From an uncultured Alphaproteobacteria bacterium (GTDB lineage: Bacteria > Pseudomonadota > Alphaproteobacteria > HIMB59 > GCA-002718135): a stretch of DNA of 64,000 nucleotides. The translations under genes and the position numbers were made by a program. The stretch is from contig CACHLW010000002.1 of the NCBI GenBank assembly GCA_902580765.1, forward strand, positions 1-64,000. The letters run 5' to 3'. The notes below the pieces were generated by a model that saw only the letters and a list, made by a program, of their open reading frames with translations, had not been told where the DNA came from and searched no databases. Within the stretch, counting starts at the first letter, position 1. Every line of letters begins with the position of its first letter. Positions 53,206 through 62,462 of the stretch are shown one piece after another.

Positions 53206-54086
53206 TTTTGTTTAATAATTATTGGTACTAATTGTACTATAATGACTCCAATAAATATTGCAAGGCATCCAAGTATTTTTTGTGTGTCTAAAACTTGATT
53301 TAAAAGTATCCAACCTGCTATTGCAGCAAAGACTGACTCCATTGATAAAATAATAGCAGCAGGAGCAGGATTAGCTTTATGTTGAGCAATAATTTGAAGT
53401 GTATATCCAATGCCAGCAGAAAAAATACCCGTATATAAAATTTCAAACCATTCAATTTGCATATTGGAGAGCTTTGGTTCCTCCCACATAAAAGCAAGGA
53501 TCATAGATAAAATAAAAACAATAAAGTACTGAATGCTTCCAAATAAAAAAGGACTGTTAAGTTCTTTCATAAAAATATCGATACAAATAATATGTAAGGC
53601 AAAAAACAAAGCAGCAATAAACAAGAGTGAATCTGATTGTTGAATTTCAACTGATTGATTAGAGGACAAAAGATATGATCCATACAAACAAAGTAAAATG
53701 GCAATCCAGATAATCCAGTGTACCTGTTTTTTAATTATGAATCTTGAAATTATACCAACAAAAGGAACGTAAAGAGTACTAAGAAAAGCAGCATTTGATA
53801 TTAATGATTTTTGTAAAGCGTATTGTTGAAGCCCCATACCACCAAAAAGAAAAAAACCTGTAGCCAAACAAAGATAAACTTTTTTTCTATCACTTAATAT
53901 TTTAAAAATATTTTGTTGTTCTAGATAAATCGCAAATGGAATCACTGTTAAAAAAGCAAAAAAGAATCTTCCAAAGCTAAAAGTAAAAGGACCTATCGCG
54001 CCCATTCCAGTGGTTTGGCTTACAAAAGCTGTTCCCCATATAAGTGAGGCAATTAACATGAGTATATTAGCCCTTGTATGACTCAT
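53202..54086 (-). CDS. DMT-superfamily (EamA) transporter
   Basis: About ten TM segments; LIWGTAFVSQTTGM. Confidence 0.88.
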   Translation of the reverse strand: MSHTRANILMLIASLIWGTAFVSQTTGMGAIGPFTFSFGRFFFAFLTVIPFAIYLEQQNIFKILSDRKKVYLCLATGFFLFGGMGLQQYALQKSLISNAAFLSTLYVPFVGIISRFIIKKQVHWIIWIAILLCLYGSYLLSSNQSVEIQQSDSLLFIAALFFALHIICIDIFMKELNSPFLFGSIQYFIVFILSMILAFMWEEPKLSNMQIEWFEILYTGIFSAGIGYTLQIIAQHKANPAPAAIILSMESVFAAIAGWILLNQVLDTQKILGCLAIFIGVIIVQLVPIIIKQK

Positions 54087-54107
54087 AAAAATTTTTAATT
54101 ACTTATT

Positions 54108-55898
54108 TTATTGTTTATCTTTATTGATCCACCAAGATTCAATTACAATTCCGTAAAGTGGAATTTCATCTGGATATTCAAAAAAATCCCAATAAGCAAT
54201 TCTGTCTTTGTTGCTATGATAAAGAGGAACGACATAGTGACCCCATAACAATACTCTATCAAGTGCGTGGATCGCCGTTGTTAATTCTTCTCTATTTGTT
54301 GCACTAATTAGTTTTTCAATTAATGCATCGACTGCTGGACTATTGATACCAGGATAATTTCTACTTCCATCTTTTTGACCAACTTCTGATCCCCAGTAAA
54401 ATTGTTGCTCATTTCCTGGACTTAGACTGACGCCCCAGTATCTTTTAATCATATCAAAATCATAACTTAACAAACGTTCTTGATACTGTGATGAATCAAC
54501 AGTTCTTACGTCCATTGTAATGCCAAGTTTTTTTAAATTACTTTGATAGGCTAAGGCAATCTTCTCATCAGATGGACTGACAATCAAGAACTCAAACTTG
54601 AATTCTTTTCCATTTTTTACCAGTTTTCCATCTTCAACAAACCATCCCTCTTTTTCGAGTATTTCTTTTGCTTTCAATAAATTTTTACGGTCATTACCAC
54701 TGCCATCTGTAATAGGTGGAGTAAATGTTTCCGTAAACACCTCTGCTGGAATTTCATCTCTCCATACATTCAACAATTCTAACTCATTTTTTGACGGTAA
54801 GCCTGAAGAAGCTAATGGAGAATTATCAAAATAACTATCTGTTCTCACATATGCATTTTGATATATTGTTTTATTAATCCATTCATGATCATAGGCATAA
54901 CTTAAAGCAAGTCTTACATTTCTATTATTAAATATGTCACGTCTTGTATTCATCACAAGACCATTCATTCCAACAGGTCTATCGTTATTCATTTCTGTCA
55001 GTATTACCTCACCATTCTGCACAGCTTTGAAATCATATTCTGATAACCAACGTTTAACGTTGTACTCCCTTCTAAAGTCGTATTCACCAACCTTAAAAGC
55101 TTCAACTAAGACATTTGAGTCTTTGTAATAATCATAAATAATTGTATCAAAATTATAGAGACCTTTATTTACAGGCAAATCTTTTGCCCAGTAATCTTCT
55201 ACGCGTTTGTATTTTATTTGACGTCCTGGATCGAGACTGTCAACTTGGTATGGACCACTACCTAGAGGGATATCTAAAAATGTTTTTGTAACATCAAGAT
55301 TTTCATAAAACTTTTTTGGAATGATAGGAAGAAAGCCTGCAATAATAAGAGGCAATTCTTTATCTTCATTATTTTCAAAAATCATTTTTATTCCATCATT
55401 TCCAATCAATTGAGTTTCAACAACTTTGCCATATGTTTTTTTCTGATTTGGAGTACCTTTTGTTTGAAATGTTTCTAGACTAAACAATACATCATTGCGT
55501 GTTATTGGTGAGCCATCATGAAATGTTGCATTTGAATTTAAATAAAAAGTTATAGACGATCTATCTTCAGGCAATTCTACTTTCTCAGCTATTAAACCAT
55601 AGAGAGAAAATGCTTCATCCCATACTCTTCTCATTAACGTATCATTAACATACCCAAGACCAGCAGCTTTAGAACCTTTAAAAGCTACTCTATTAAGATT
55701 ATCAAAAGAACCATATGATCCAAATTTCACCGTTCCACCTTTAGGTGCATTTGGGTTTACATAATCTAGATTTTCAAAATCACTGGCATACTTTGGTGTT
55801 CCATGCATTGCAATACCGTGAACTTTTTCACTGTACGCATGTTTGTTAAGTGCAATTATTGAAGTTAAAATGGTAAATGCGATTAGAAATTTTTTCAT
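54108..55898 (-). CDS. Family 5 extracellular solute-binding protein (oligopeptide, YejA-like)
   Basis: HGIAMHGTPKYASDFENLDYVNPNAPKGGTVKFGSYGSFDNLN; 596 aa; no permease genes next to it. Confidence 0.92.
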   Translation of the reverse strand: MKKFLIAFTILTSIIALNKHAYSEKVHGIAMHGTPKYASDFENLDYVNPNAPKGGTVKFGSYGSFDNLNRVAFKGSKAAGLGYVNDTLMRRVWDEAFSLYGLIAEKVELPEDRSSITFYLNSNATFHDGSPITRNDVLFSLETFQTKGTPNQKKTYGKVVETQLIGNDGIKMIFENNEDKELPLIIAGFLPIIPKKFYENLDVTKTFLDIPLGSGPYQVDSLDPGRQIKYKRVEDYWAKDLPVNKGLYNFDTIIYDYYKDSNVLVEAFKVGEYDFRREYNVKRWLSEYDFKAVQNGEVILTEMNNDRPVGMNGLVMNTRRDIFNNRNVRLALSYAYDHEWINKTIYQNAYVRTDSYFDNSPLASSGLPSKNELELLNVWRDEIPAEVFTETFTPPITDGSGNDRKNLLKAKEILEKEGWFVEDGKLVKNGKEFKFEFLIVSPSDEKIALAYQSNLKKLGITMDVRTVDSSQYQERLLSYDFDMIKRYWGVSLSPGNEQQFYWGSEVGQKDGSRNYPGINSPAVDALIEKLISATNREELTTAIHALDRVLLWGHYVVPLYHSNKDRIAYWDFFEYPDEIPLYGIVIESWWINKDKQ

Positions 55899-55966
55899 AA
55901 ATACATCCTATCAAAAAAAAGACAGATTTGTAATGAAATATAAATTTAAAAAATTATATAAATAGA

Positions 55967-56374
55967 ATGCAAAGCCTTAAATTAATTTCGGTACTTATAA
56001 TATTATGTATTGGACATAGTATTCATGCAGCAGAAGTTGATATTTTTAAAGGTATGAAACTATATACTGAAAATTGTGCAGGGTGTCATATGGGTAATTT
56101 AGCAGGTCATGAAGAGTGGGATAAATCGTTAGATGAAGATGGTCATAGAAGAGCACCTCCTCTTAATGGCACTGGGCATACTTGGCACCACTCTCCTGCA
56201 CAACTATTTCATGTCATTAAATATGGTTTTAAAAAATCAAATCCTGATTATGAAGGTAAAATGCTTGGTAATGATGCGTTATCAGATGAAGATGTTTGGT
56301 CTATTCTTGAATTTATTAAAAGTACATGGCCAGAAAAAATACTAAATAAATATAACTCCCATTTTAAAAGCTAA
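55967..56374 (+). CDS. Class I c-type cytochrome
   Basis: Signal peptide; CAGCH heme motif; DVWSILEFIKSTWP. Confidence 0.9.
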   Translation: MQSLKLISVLIILCIGHSIHAAEVDIFKGMKLYTENCAGCHMGNLAGHEEWDKSLDEDGHRRAPPLNGTGHTWHHSPAQLFHVIKYGFKKSNPDYEGKMLGNDALSDEDVWSILEFIKSTWPEKILNKYNSHFKS

Positions 56375-56378
56375 GTTT

Positions 56379-56400
56379 ATTGAAGCAAATCTTCAATTTT
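56379..56400 (+). terminator. Candidate hairpin terminator/attenuator between cytochrome c and msrP
   Basis: ATTGAAG-CAAAT-CTTCAAT followed by TTT. Confidence 0.5.
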
Positions 56401-56425
56401 AATATTTAAGATATATATTATTATA

Positions 56426-57343
56426 ATGAAAATTTTAGGATCTGAAATCACACCCTATAAGACATATTTAAATAGACGTAAGTTTATAAAGGGATCTTTA
56501 GCTAGCGCCATGCTAGCAACGGTTACCTCATCAGCATTTGCAAACCACGATAGTGATCTTTCAATTTATACTAAAAATCTAAATGAAAACGACAAACTTA
56601 ATTCTTACGAAGAAATCACAACGTACAATAATTTTTATGAGTTTGGGACTCATAAAAAACATCCACATTTAAATTCTGGAAATTTTAAACCTAGGCCATG
56701 GACAATAAAAATAGATGGTCTTGTTAAAAAGCCTCAAACATTTGACTTAGAAAAAATTTTATCAAATGTAACAATAGAAGATAGGGTTTATAGATTAAGA
56801 TGTGTTGAAGCATGGTCCATGGTTATTCCTTGGCAAGGTTTTCAGTTATCTGAACTTATAAAAATGGCCGAACCTTTAAGTTCAGCAAAGTATGTTCAGT
56901 TTGTAACTGTATTCAGGCCGGAAGAAATGCCAGGTCAGCAAAAGAGAACAATTATTTGGCCATATAGAGAAGGGCTTCGAATGGATGAAGCAATGAATCC
57001 TTTAACAATATTAGCAACTGGATTGTATGGTCATGAAATGCCTAATCAAAATGGTGCACCCATAAGATTAGTTGTTCCATGGAAGTATGGTTTCAAATCA
57101 ATTAAATCAATTGTGGAAATTAGATTTTTAGATACTCAACCTGAAACATCTTGGGAAACTTTAGCTCCTTGGGAATATGGTTTTTATGCTAATGTCAATC
57201 CTAATGTTAATCATCCAAGGTGGAGTCAAGGAACAGAGAGACGAATTGGAGAGTTTAAAAGAAGAGAAACACTTATGTTTAATGGCTATGAAGAACAGGT
57301 AGCACATCTCTATAAAGATTTAGATTTGACTAAATTTTATTAA
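56426..57343 (+). CDS. msrP: Protein-methionine-sulfoxide reductase catalytic subunit
   Basis: Tat signal NRRKFIKG; VYRLRCVEAWSMVIPWQGFQLSELI; GAPIRLVVPWKYGFKSIKSIV. Confidence 0.96.
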   Translation: MKILGSEITPYKTYLNRRKFIKGSLASAMLATVTSSAFANHDSDLSIYTKNLNENDKLNSYEEITTYNNFYEFGTHKKHPHLNSGNFKPRPWTIKIDGLVKKPQTFDLEKILSNVTIEDRVYRLRCVEAWSMVIPWQGFQLSELIKMAEPLSSAKYVQFVTVFRPEEMPGQQKRTIIWPYREGLRMDEAMNPLTILATGLYGHEMPNQNGAPIRLVVPWKYGFKSIKSIVEIRFLDTQPETSWETLAPWEYGFYANVNPNVNHPRWSQGTERRIGEFKRRETLMFNGYEEQVAHLYKDLDLTKFY

Positions 57344-57346
57344 TGA

Positions 57347-57952
57347 ATGTTTTCAACAAGAAATTTTAACCGCAGTAAACCTGTCTTATTTATTTTAATT
57401 CTATTTCCTAGTCTACTATGGGCGTACCAATTTGTTACTGGTAATCTTGGAGTAAATCCAATTGAAAAACTAATGGATGAGTTAGGTCTAATGGCACTCA
57501 GATTAATAATAATAACTCTTATGATTACTACTCTATCAAATATTAGACCTTTAAAATCGATAGTTGTATTACGAAGAATGATTGGACTTTTTGCTTTCTA
57601 TTATGTCTGTTTGCATTTCTCCACTTACATAGTTTTAGATCATTTTTTAGATATGCAATTTATAATACAAGATATTATAAAAAGACCATTTATAACTTTT
57701 GGTTTTATAAGTTTTCTTTTTTTAATCCCGCTTGCTAGCACTTCAACAAACAATATGATTAAAAGATTAGGTTTTAAATTATGGAAGAAAATTCATTATT
57801 TAATTTACCCAGTAGCCATTCTGGCTAGTATGCATTTTTATGTTTTAGTTCGTGCTGATAAAACTGAACCAGTCATTTATATGGGAATAATTATCCTCTT
57901 GTTACTTCACAGAATATTTAAAAGACTTACTCGTCCTCAGTTGGTTCAGTAA
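57347..57952 (+). CDS. msrQ: MsrQ-like heme-binding membrane subunit
   Basis: Polytopic; GLFAFYYVCLHFSTYIVLD; WKKIHYLIYPVAILASMHFYVLVRAD. Confidence 0.94.
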   Translation: MFSTRNFNRSKPVLFILILFPSLLWAYQFVTGNLGVNPIEKLMDELGLMALRLIIITLMITTLSNIRPLKSIVVLRRMIGLFAFYYVCLHFSTYIVLDHFLDMQFIIQDIIKRPFITFGFISFLFLIPLASTSTNNMIKRLGFKLWKKIHYLIYPVAILASMHFYVLVRADKTEPVIYMGIIILLLLHRIFKRLTRPQLVQ

Positions 57953-59165
57953 CGGGGTTCATTTCCATACCAGCAGGACTAATATTTCGTGGTAAAGGAT
58001 TGTATTGTGATTCAAGATCACGTGGTTTAGTTCTTTGTGTCATTCTATACAAACCAAACAGCCCTAGCAGTCCATGTATTAAAAATAAATAGATGTAAAA
58101 ACCTAACGCTCCCAACATTTCCATAAATCCAGAAACAAACAAAGGTCCGATAATTGATCCAATACCAATCAGTATACCAAAGGTTGCACTTGCTGATACT
58201 ATCTCATTAGGTTGTAAGAAGTCATTTGTATGAGCAACCGTAAGTGAATACATTGGTAAACAGGCAACTGAAAAAAGACCAGTAAAAATTAAGAATAACG
58301 TTAGTGGCATAAAGTTTGCAAAAACAAAAAATAAACTCAAACCTGAAGCCATAAAAGAAACACCAATAAGAATAATACGCCTATCTATTCTATCTGACAA
58401 ATATCCAATAGGCCATTGAGATAGGGCTCCAGCTGACGTTATAATCATCATATAGAGAGAAATTTCAAATAAACTTAAATTAATAGATGATGCATAAATT
58501 GCACCGTAGCCAAAAACTGCACTATGCGATAAACCAGTTGCTAATGCGCCAACAAAACCTAAAGGTGAAACAGTATAAAATTCTCTTAAAGAAAAAAATT
58601 TAGGACTTTCTGTATTAGGTTGTTCTGTTGAAGATAAAAGAATAGGAAGAAGTGCGAATGATAATAAAATTGATACTAAAATAAATAAATCAACTTTAGC
58701 TGGATCGCCTAAATTTAATAAAAATTGTCCTGCTCCAACAAATACAAAAGTAATAATCATGTAAACGGAAAGTAATTGACCACGAGTTTGATTAGTTGAT
58801 TTTTCATTTAACCAGCTCTCCATGATTACATAAATACCAGCAAGGCTTAAACCAGTTAATATTCGTATAAACATCCATGAATAAGGATGAACAAATACTG
58901 AGTGTAATAGTATAGCGATAGAAGCAAGCGATGCTAAAGCGGCAAAAACTCTTATATGACCAACACGTTGTAAAAAAATTGGAATTGTTAATGCGCCAGT
59001 TAAGTATCCAACGTAATAACCAGCTATAATAAGTCCTGATGCAAAAAAACTAAAACCTTCTAAAACAGAACGAACACCGATAAGTGTTCCTTGCAAACCA
59101 TGACCAAGACTAATTAAAGCAAAGCCAAAAAAAAGGGCCCAAGTGTTTTGTAGTACCTTAAACAT
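57927..59165 (-). CDS. MFS transporter (YcaD-like)
   Basis: Twelve TM pattern; QWPIGYLSDRIDRRIIL. Confidence 0.9.
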   Translation of the reverse strand: MFKVLQNTWALFFGFALISLGHGLQGTLIGVRSVLEGFSFFASGLIIAGYYVGYLTGALTIPIFLQRVGHIRVFAALASLASIAILLHSVFVHPYSWMFIRILTGLSLAGIYVIMESWLNEKSTNQTRGQLLSVYMIITFVFVGAGQFLLNLGDPAKVDLFILVSILLSFALLPILLSSTEQPNTESPKFFSLREFYTVSPLGFVGALATGLSHSAVFGYGAIYASSINLSLFEISLYMMIITSAGALSQWPIGYLSDRIDRRIILIGVSFMASGLSLFFVFANFMPLTLFLIFTGLFSVACLPMYSLTVAHTNDFLQPNEIVSASATFGILIGIGSIIGPLFVSGFMEMLGALGFYIYLFLIHGLLGLFGLYRMTQRTKPRDLESQYNPLPRNISPAGMEMNPVTEPTEDE

Positions 59166-59187
59166 CTTCTAACTTTTTATTGAAATT

Positions 59188-59541
59188 CTAGTATTCTTCT
59201 TCGCCGTCTTCTTTAGGTTTAATACCTTCGGCTATTGGATCAATTTCTGTTTCATCTTCTAATAAAACAGTATCATCCTCAAGATTGTCTTCGTTGTTAT
59301 CCAAATCCAAATTATCGATATCAAGATCATCATCTTTTTCTTTTGGTTTTGGCGGGATAGGATTAGTTAAAGGAGCAGCATTAGTACTTCCAGGTTTTCT
59401 TCCACGTCTTGGTCTAGTCATGGTAGTAACTTCAATTTCTTTACCACACTCAGGACATTCCAGTTCCGTTCTTCCTAAGTCGTAGTATTGCTTACTACAC
59501 ATTGGACATATTCTTTTTAAACCCCAAGATTCTTTGTACAT
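59188..59541 (-). CDS. TIGR02300-like (FYDLN acid) protein; track ORF start 59586 likely too long
   Basis: MYKESWGLKRICPMCSKQYYDLGRTELECPECGKEIEV followed by acidic tail. Confidence 0.85.
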   Translation of the reverse strand: MYKESWGLKRICPMCSKQYYDLGRTELECPECGKEIEVTTMTRPRRGRKPGSTNAAPLTNPIPPKPKEKDDDLDIDNLDLDNNEDNLEDDTVLLEDETEIDPIAEGIKPKEDGEEEY

Positions 59542-59543
59542 TT

Positions 59544-59714
59544 CTACTCTTCTTTTTTTATAAATATTTTGCCACAATAACCGCAAACAATTTTGTTCTC
59601 ATTATTGAAGGTGTAATAAACTGCGGGATGTCCTAAACCATCTTCACCACCATCGCAAGAGATAGTTTCGGTTTTTGGATCTACTTCCACAATATCCTCA
59701 GTCATAAAAGTCAT
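59544..59714 (-). CDS. Zinc-finger CHCC-domain small protein, 56 aa (not in ORF track)
   Basis: Manual translation MTFMTEDIVEVDPKTETISCDGGEDGLGHPAVYYTFNNENKIVCGYCGKIFIKKEE; C-x8-H-x13-CxxC, matching the zf-CHCC pattern. Confidence 0.85.
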   Translation of the reverse strand: MTFMTEDIVEVDPKTETISCDGGEDGLGHPAVYYTFNNENKIVCGYCGKIFIKKEE

Positions 59715-59749
59715 ATAAAATTTTCATACAAAAAGTCTATATTTTTTCC

Positions 59750-60598
59750 TTATAGAATTTGAAAATAAACAACCGAAATACCACTCACTATTAAAATAGA
59801 AGGTATTATTCGAGATTTTGCATTTTTCTCAAATAAGAAAAGCATTCCAATAATTGCAGCAAACACAATACTTATTTCTCTAATACTAGAGACATAAGCT
59901 ATTTCTATAAATTGCATACTCCAAACAACTATTGCGTAACTACTTGTTGCAAATACACCAGCAGCAATCCCCGATCTAAAAGTATACGTTTCTCTTTTTC
60001 GTAAACCATCTTTCGAGATCAAACCAATAATTAGTAAAGGTATTCCATTAAGTGTGAAGAGCCAGTAAATATAGGAAAAACCATTTTCAGAAAGCCTAAC
60101 CCCAACCCCGTCAACTAAAGTGTAAGCAGTAATTAGAATAGCCGTTGATATTGCGAGAGCAAAACCTCTAAAGTTAAAAGATAAATTTTTAGCATAAGAA
60201 ATTAAAAATAATCCAATACAAACAATTAATATTCCAACAAAACCAGCAACACTAATATCAGAACTTAAAAATAAAATACTAATGATTGCTACAAACAAAC
60301 ATGAACTTCCTCTAGAAATTGGATATATGTAAGAGAGATCACCGTACCTATAAGAATAAATTACATTTAATCTATAAATGACATGAATGATAACGGTTGC
60401 AATTAAAAAATACCAAACCTCTAAAGTTGGAAATGGAACAGTAAATGTTAAAGGTAAAAAAATAGTAACTTCTAAGACAGATGTTATACCCATTAAAGAT
60501 AATGGGTTCTTACTTGATTTTATTATAGCACTCCAAACTGCATGACATAGAGCAGAAACAAGAATTAAGATAAAAATAAAATTTACTGACAATGTCAT
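59750..60598 (-). CDS. EamA/DMT-family transporter
   Basis: Ten TM pattern; SALCHAVWSAIIKSSKNPLSLM; 14 bp after the ABC permease gene. Confidence 0.85.
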   Translation of the reverse strand: MTLSVNFIFILILVSALCHAVWSAIIKSSKNPLSLMGITSVLEVTIFLPLTFTVPFPTLEVWYFLIATVIIHVIYRLNVIYSYRYGDLSYIYPISRGSSCLFVAIISILFLSSDISVAGFVGILIVCIGLFLISYAKNLSFNFRGFALAISTAILITAYTLVDGVGVRLSENGFSYIYWLFTLNGIPLLIIGLISKDGLRKRETYTFRSGIAAGVFATSSYAIVVWSMQFIEIAYVSSIREISIVFAAIIGMLFLFEKNAKSRIIPSILIVSGISVVYFQIL

Positions 60599-60612
60599 CA
60601 GTAGATAAGAAT

Positions 60613-61506
60613 TTACTTCATGCCTGTCAAAGTAATTCCTTCAATAAATCGTTTTTGCGCGATTATAAAAGCAACAATAAGTGGAACTGTTACTGTAACT
60701 ATCGATGCCATCATTGGACCAAATTCGTCACTATCAATTCCACCTCTAAATTCTCTTATACCAAGCGGCGGAGTAAAGAGATCTCTATTTCCTGTTATTA
60801 CCATACGAGGCCAGAAATAATCATTCCAGTGTGCAACAACTGAGAATATTGCAAAAGCAAGTAACGCTGGTATTGCAGTTGGAAGCATTACTTTCCATAC
60901 GATTGCGTACTCTCCCATGCCGTCCATCCTGGCGGCATCAATTAATTCATCGGGCACAGTCATAAAAAATTGCCGCATTAAAAAAATTCCAAACACCGAT
61001 ATGGTCCAGGGAAGTATCAAGGCGGAATAGGTGTCAACTAATCCTGCCTGGGCCAACATAACATACAATGGAAGCGCAATTCCATGAACTGGAATGAGCA
61101 AGCAAAATAAAACCATTGAGAAAACAAATTCTCGCCCGTAAAACCGTAACTTAGCGAGTGCATACGCGCACGGTAAGGCGACTAAAACCTGAATAATGAA
61201 GATTGATAAAGTAACAATGACACCATTCATTAAGTATCTAGGAATAGGCGCTTTTTCAAAAGCAAACCAATAGTTGTATTGATATGGCTTCATTGTACAT
61301 GTTTCTTCTGAATAACCAGTTTTAACACATACAGGAAACGTTTGAGTTTCTTGCGCACCAATAAGACCACCAGAAATTGATTGGATTTCTTGCTGAGATT
61401 TTAATGACATTGAAACCATCATATAAAAAGGGAGCATCACTACGATAGCACCAATAATTAAGATTGCATGCTTCCAACCTTCCCCAATATATTGTTTAGC
61501 TTCCAT
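60613..61506 (-). CDS. CUT1-type ABC transporter permease (UgpE/MalG-like)
   Basis: MVSMSLKSQQEI; DAARMDGMGEYAIVWKVMLPTAIPALLAFAIF (EAA loop). Confidence 0.9.
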   Translation of the reverse strand: MEAKQYIGEGWKHAILIIGAIVVMLPFYMMVSMSLKSQQEIQSISGGLIGAQETQTFPVCVKTGYSEETCTMKPYQYNYWFAFEKAPIPRYLMNGVIVTLSIFIIQVLVALPCAYALAKLRFYGREFVFSMVLFCLLIPVHGIALPLYVMLAQAGLVDTYSALILPWTISVFGIFLMRQFFMTVPDELIDAARMDGMGEYAIVWKVMLPTAIPALLAFAIFSVVAHWNDYFWPRMVITGNRDLFTPPLGIREFRGGIDSDEFGPMMASIVTVTVPLIVAFIIAQKRFIEGITLTGMK

Positions 61507-62462
61507 TAATAATGAACCCTCTTCTCAATGACATATCTTTGGAAAAACGTTAACACAAGAATAAATCCAATAAAGACAACAGTGATTGCTGCACCGATAC
61601 TTGTTAAGTTTTGTTGAATAGCTTTTTCAAAGATTGCATACATCATGACATACGTTGTTTTTGATGGACCACCCTTGGTGAGTATTTCGATGGTATCAAA
61701 TACTTGAAACGTTCTAATTGTAGTAATAGTGACAACAAACAACGTTGTTGGACCAAGCATTGGCCATGTAACAAGCTTAAATTGTTCCCAAGTAGATTTA
61801 GCACCATCCATTTCTGCAGCTTGGTATAACTCTCTTGGTATGCTTGTTAAACCAGCTAAATATAAAACCATGTTAAAACCAAATGCCTGCCAAATTCCTA
61901 TGAAACATACTGTCCAAATCGCAGTATTCTTTTGTTTTAACCAATATGGAAAATCCATGTTGTTTGCACATGCTACAGCGTACCAGCTTTCTTGTGAGTC
62001 TACCCATGGTAACCAATGAAAACCAAGAATGAATTCTCTTACTCCTCCACACCCATTTGCTAAAAAACTATTTACAATTCCTAATGTTGGATGAAGAGTA
62101 AATTCCCATGCAATTGCCATTGCAAGAAGAGTTGCCATAACTGGAAGAAAGAAAATTGTTTTATATATATCAGCGCCAAACCTTAGTGAATTTAAGAGCA
62201 TAGCAGCACATAATCCAAGTACAACAGAAATTGGAACGACAACAATAACATACGTCGCTGTGGCCCAAATCATTTTGACATATGTTTTTCGATTGAACAT
62301 TTTGTCATAATTTTCTAGTCCAACCCACTCAAATGTTTTGTTTCCTAAATTATAGTCAGTAAAAGAAATTCCTCCTGCAAGAAAAAGAGGAAAAATTAAA
62401 ATAATTATCATCAGTATAATTGCTGGTGCAATAAACCATATGTGAGCTTTTGAATTATGCAT
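61506..62462 (-). CDS. CUT1-type ABC transporter permease (UgpA/MalF-like)
   Basis: YQAAEMDGAKSTWEQFKLVTWPMLGPTTLFV (EAA loop). Confidence 0.9.
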   Translation of the reverse strand: MHNSKAHIWFIAPAIILMIIILIFPLFLAGGISFTDYNLGNKTFEWVGLENYDKMFNRKTYVKMIWATATYVIVVVPISVVLGLCAAMLLNSLRFGADIYKTIFFLPVMATLLAMAIAWEFTLHPTLGIVNSFLANGCGGVREFILGFHWLPWVDSQESWYAVACANNMDFPYWLKQKNTAIWTVCFIGIWQAFGFNMVLYLAGLTSIPRELYQAAEMDGAKSTWEQFKLVTWPMLGPTTLFVVTITTIRTFQVFDTIEILTKGGPSKTTYVMMYAIFEKAIQQNLTSIGAAITVVFIGFILVLTFFQRYVIEKRVHY

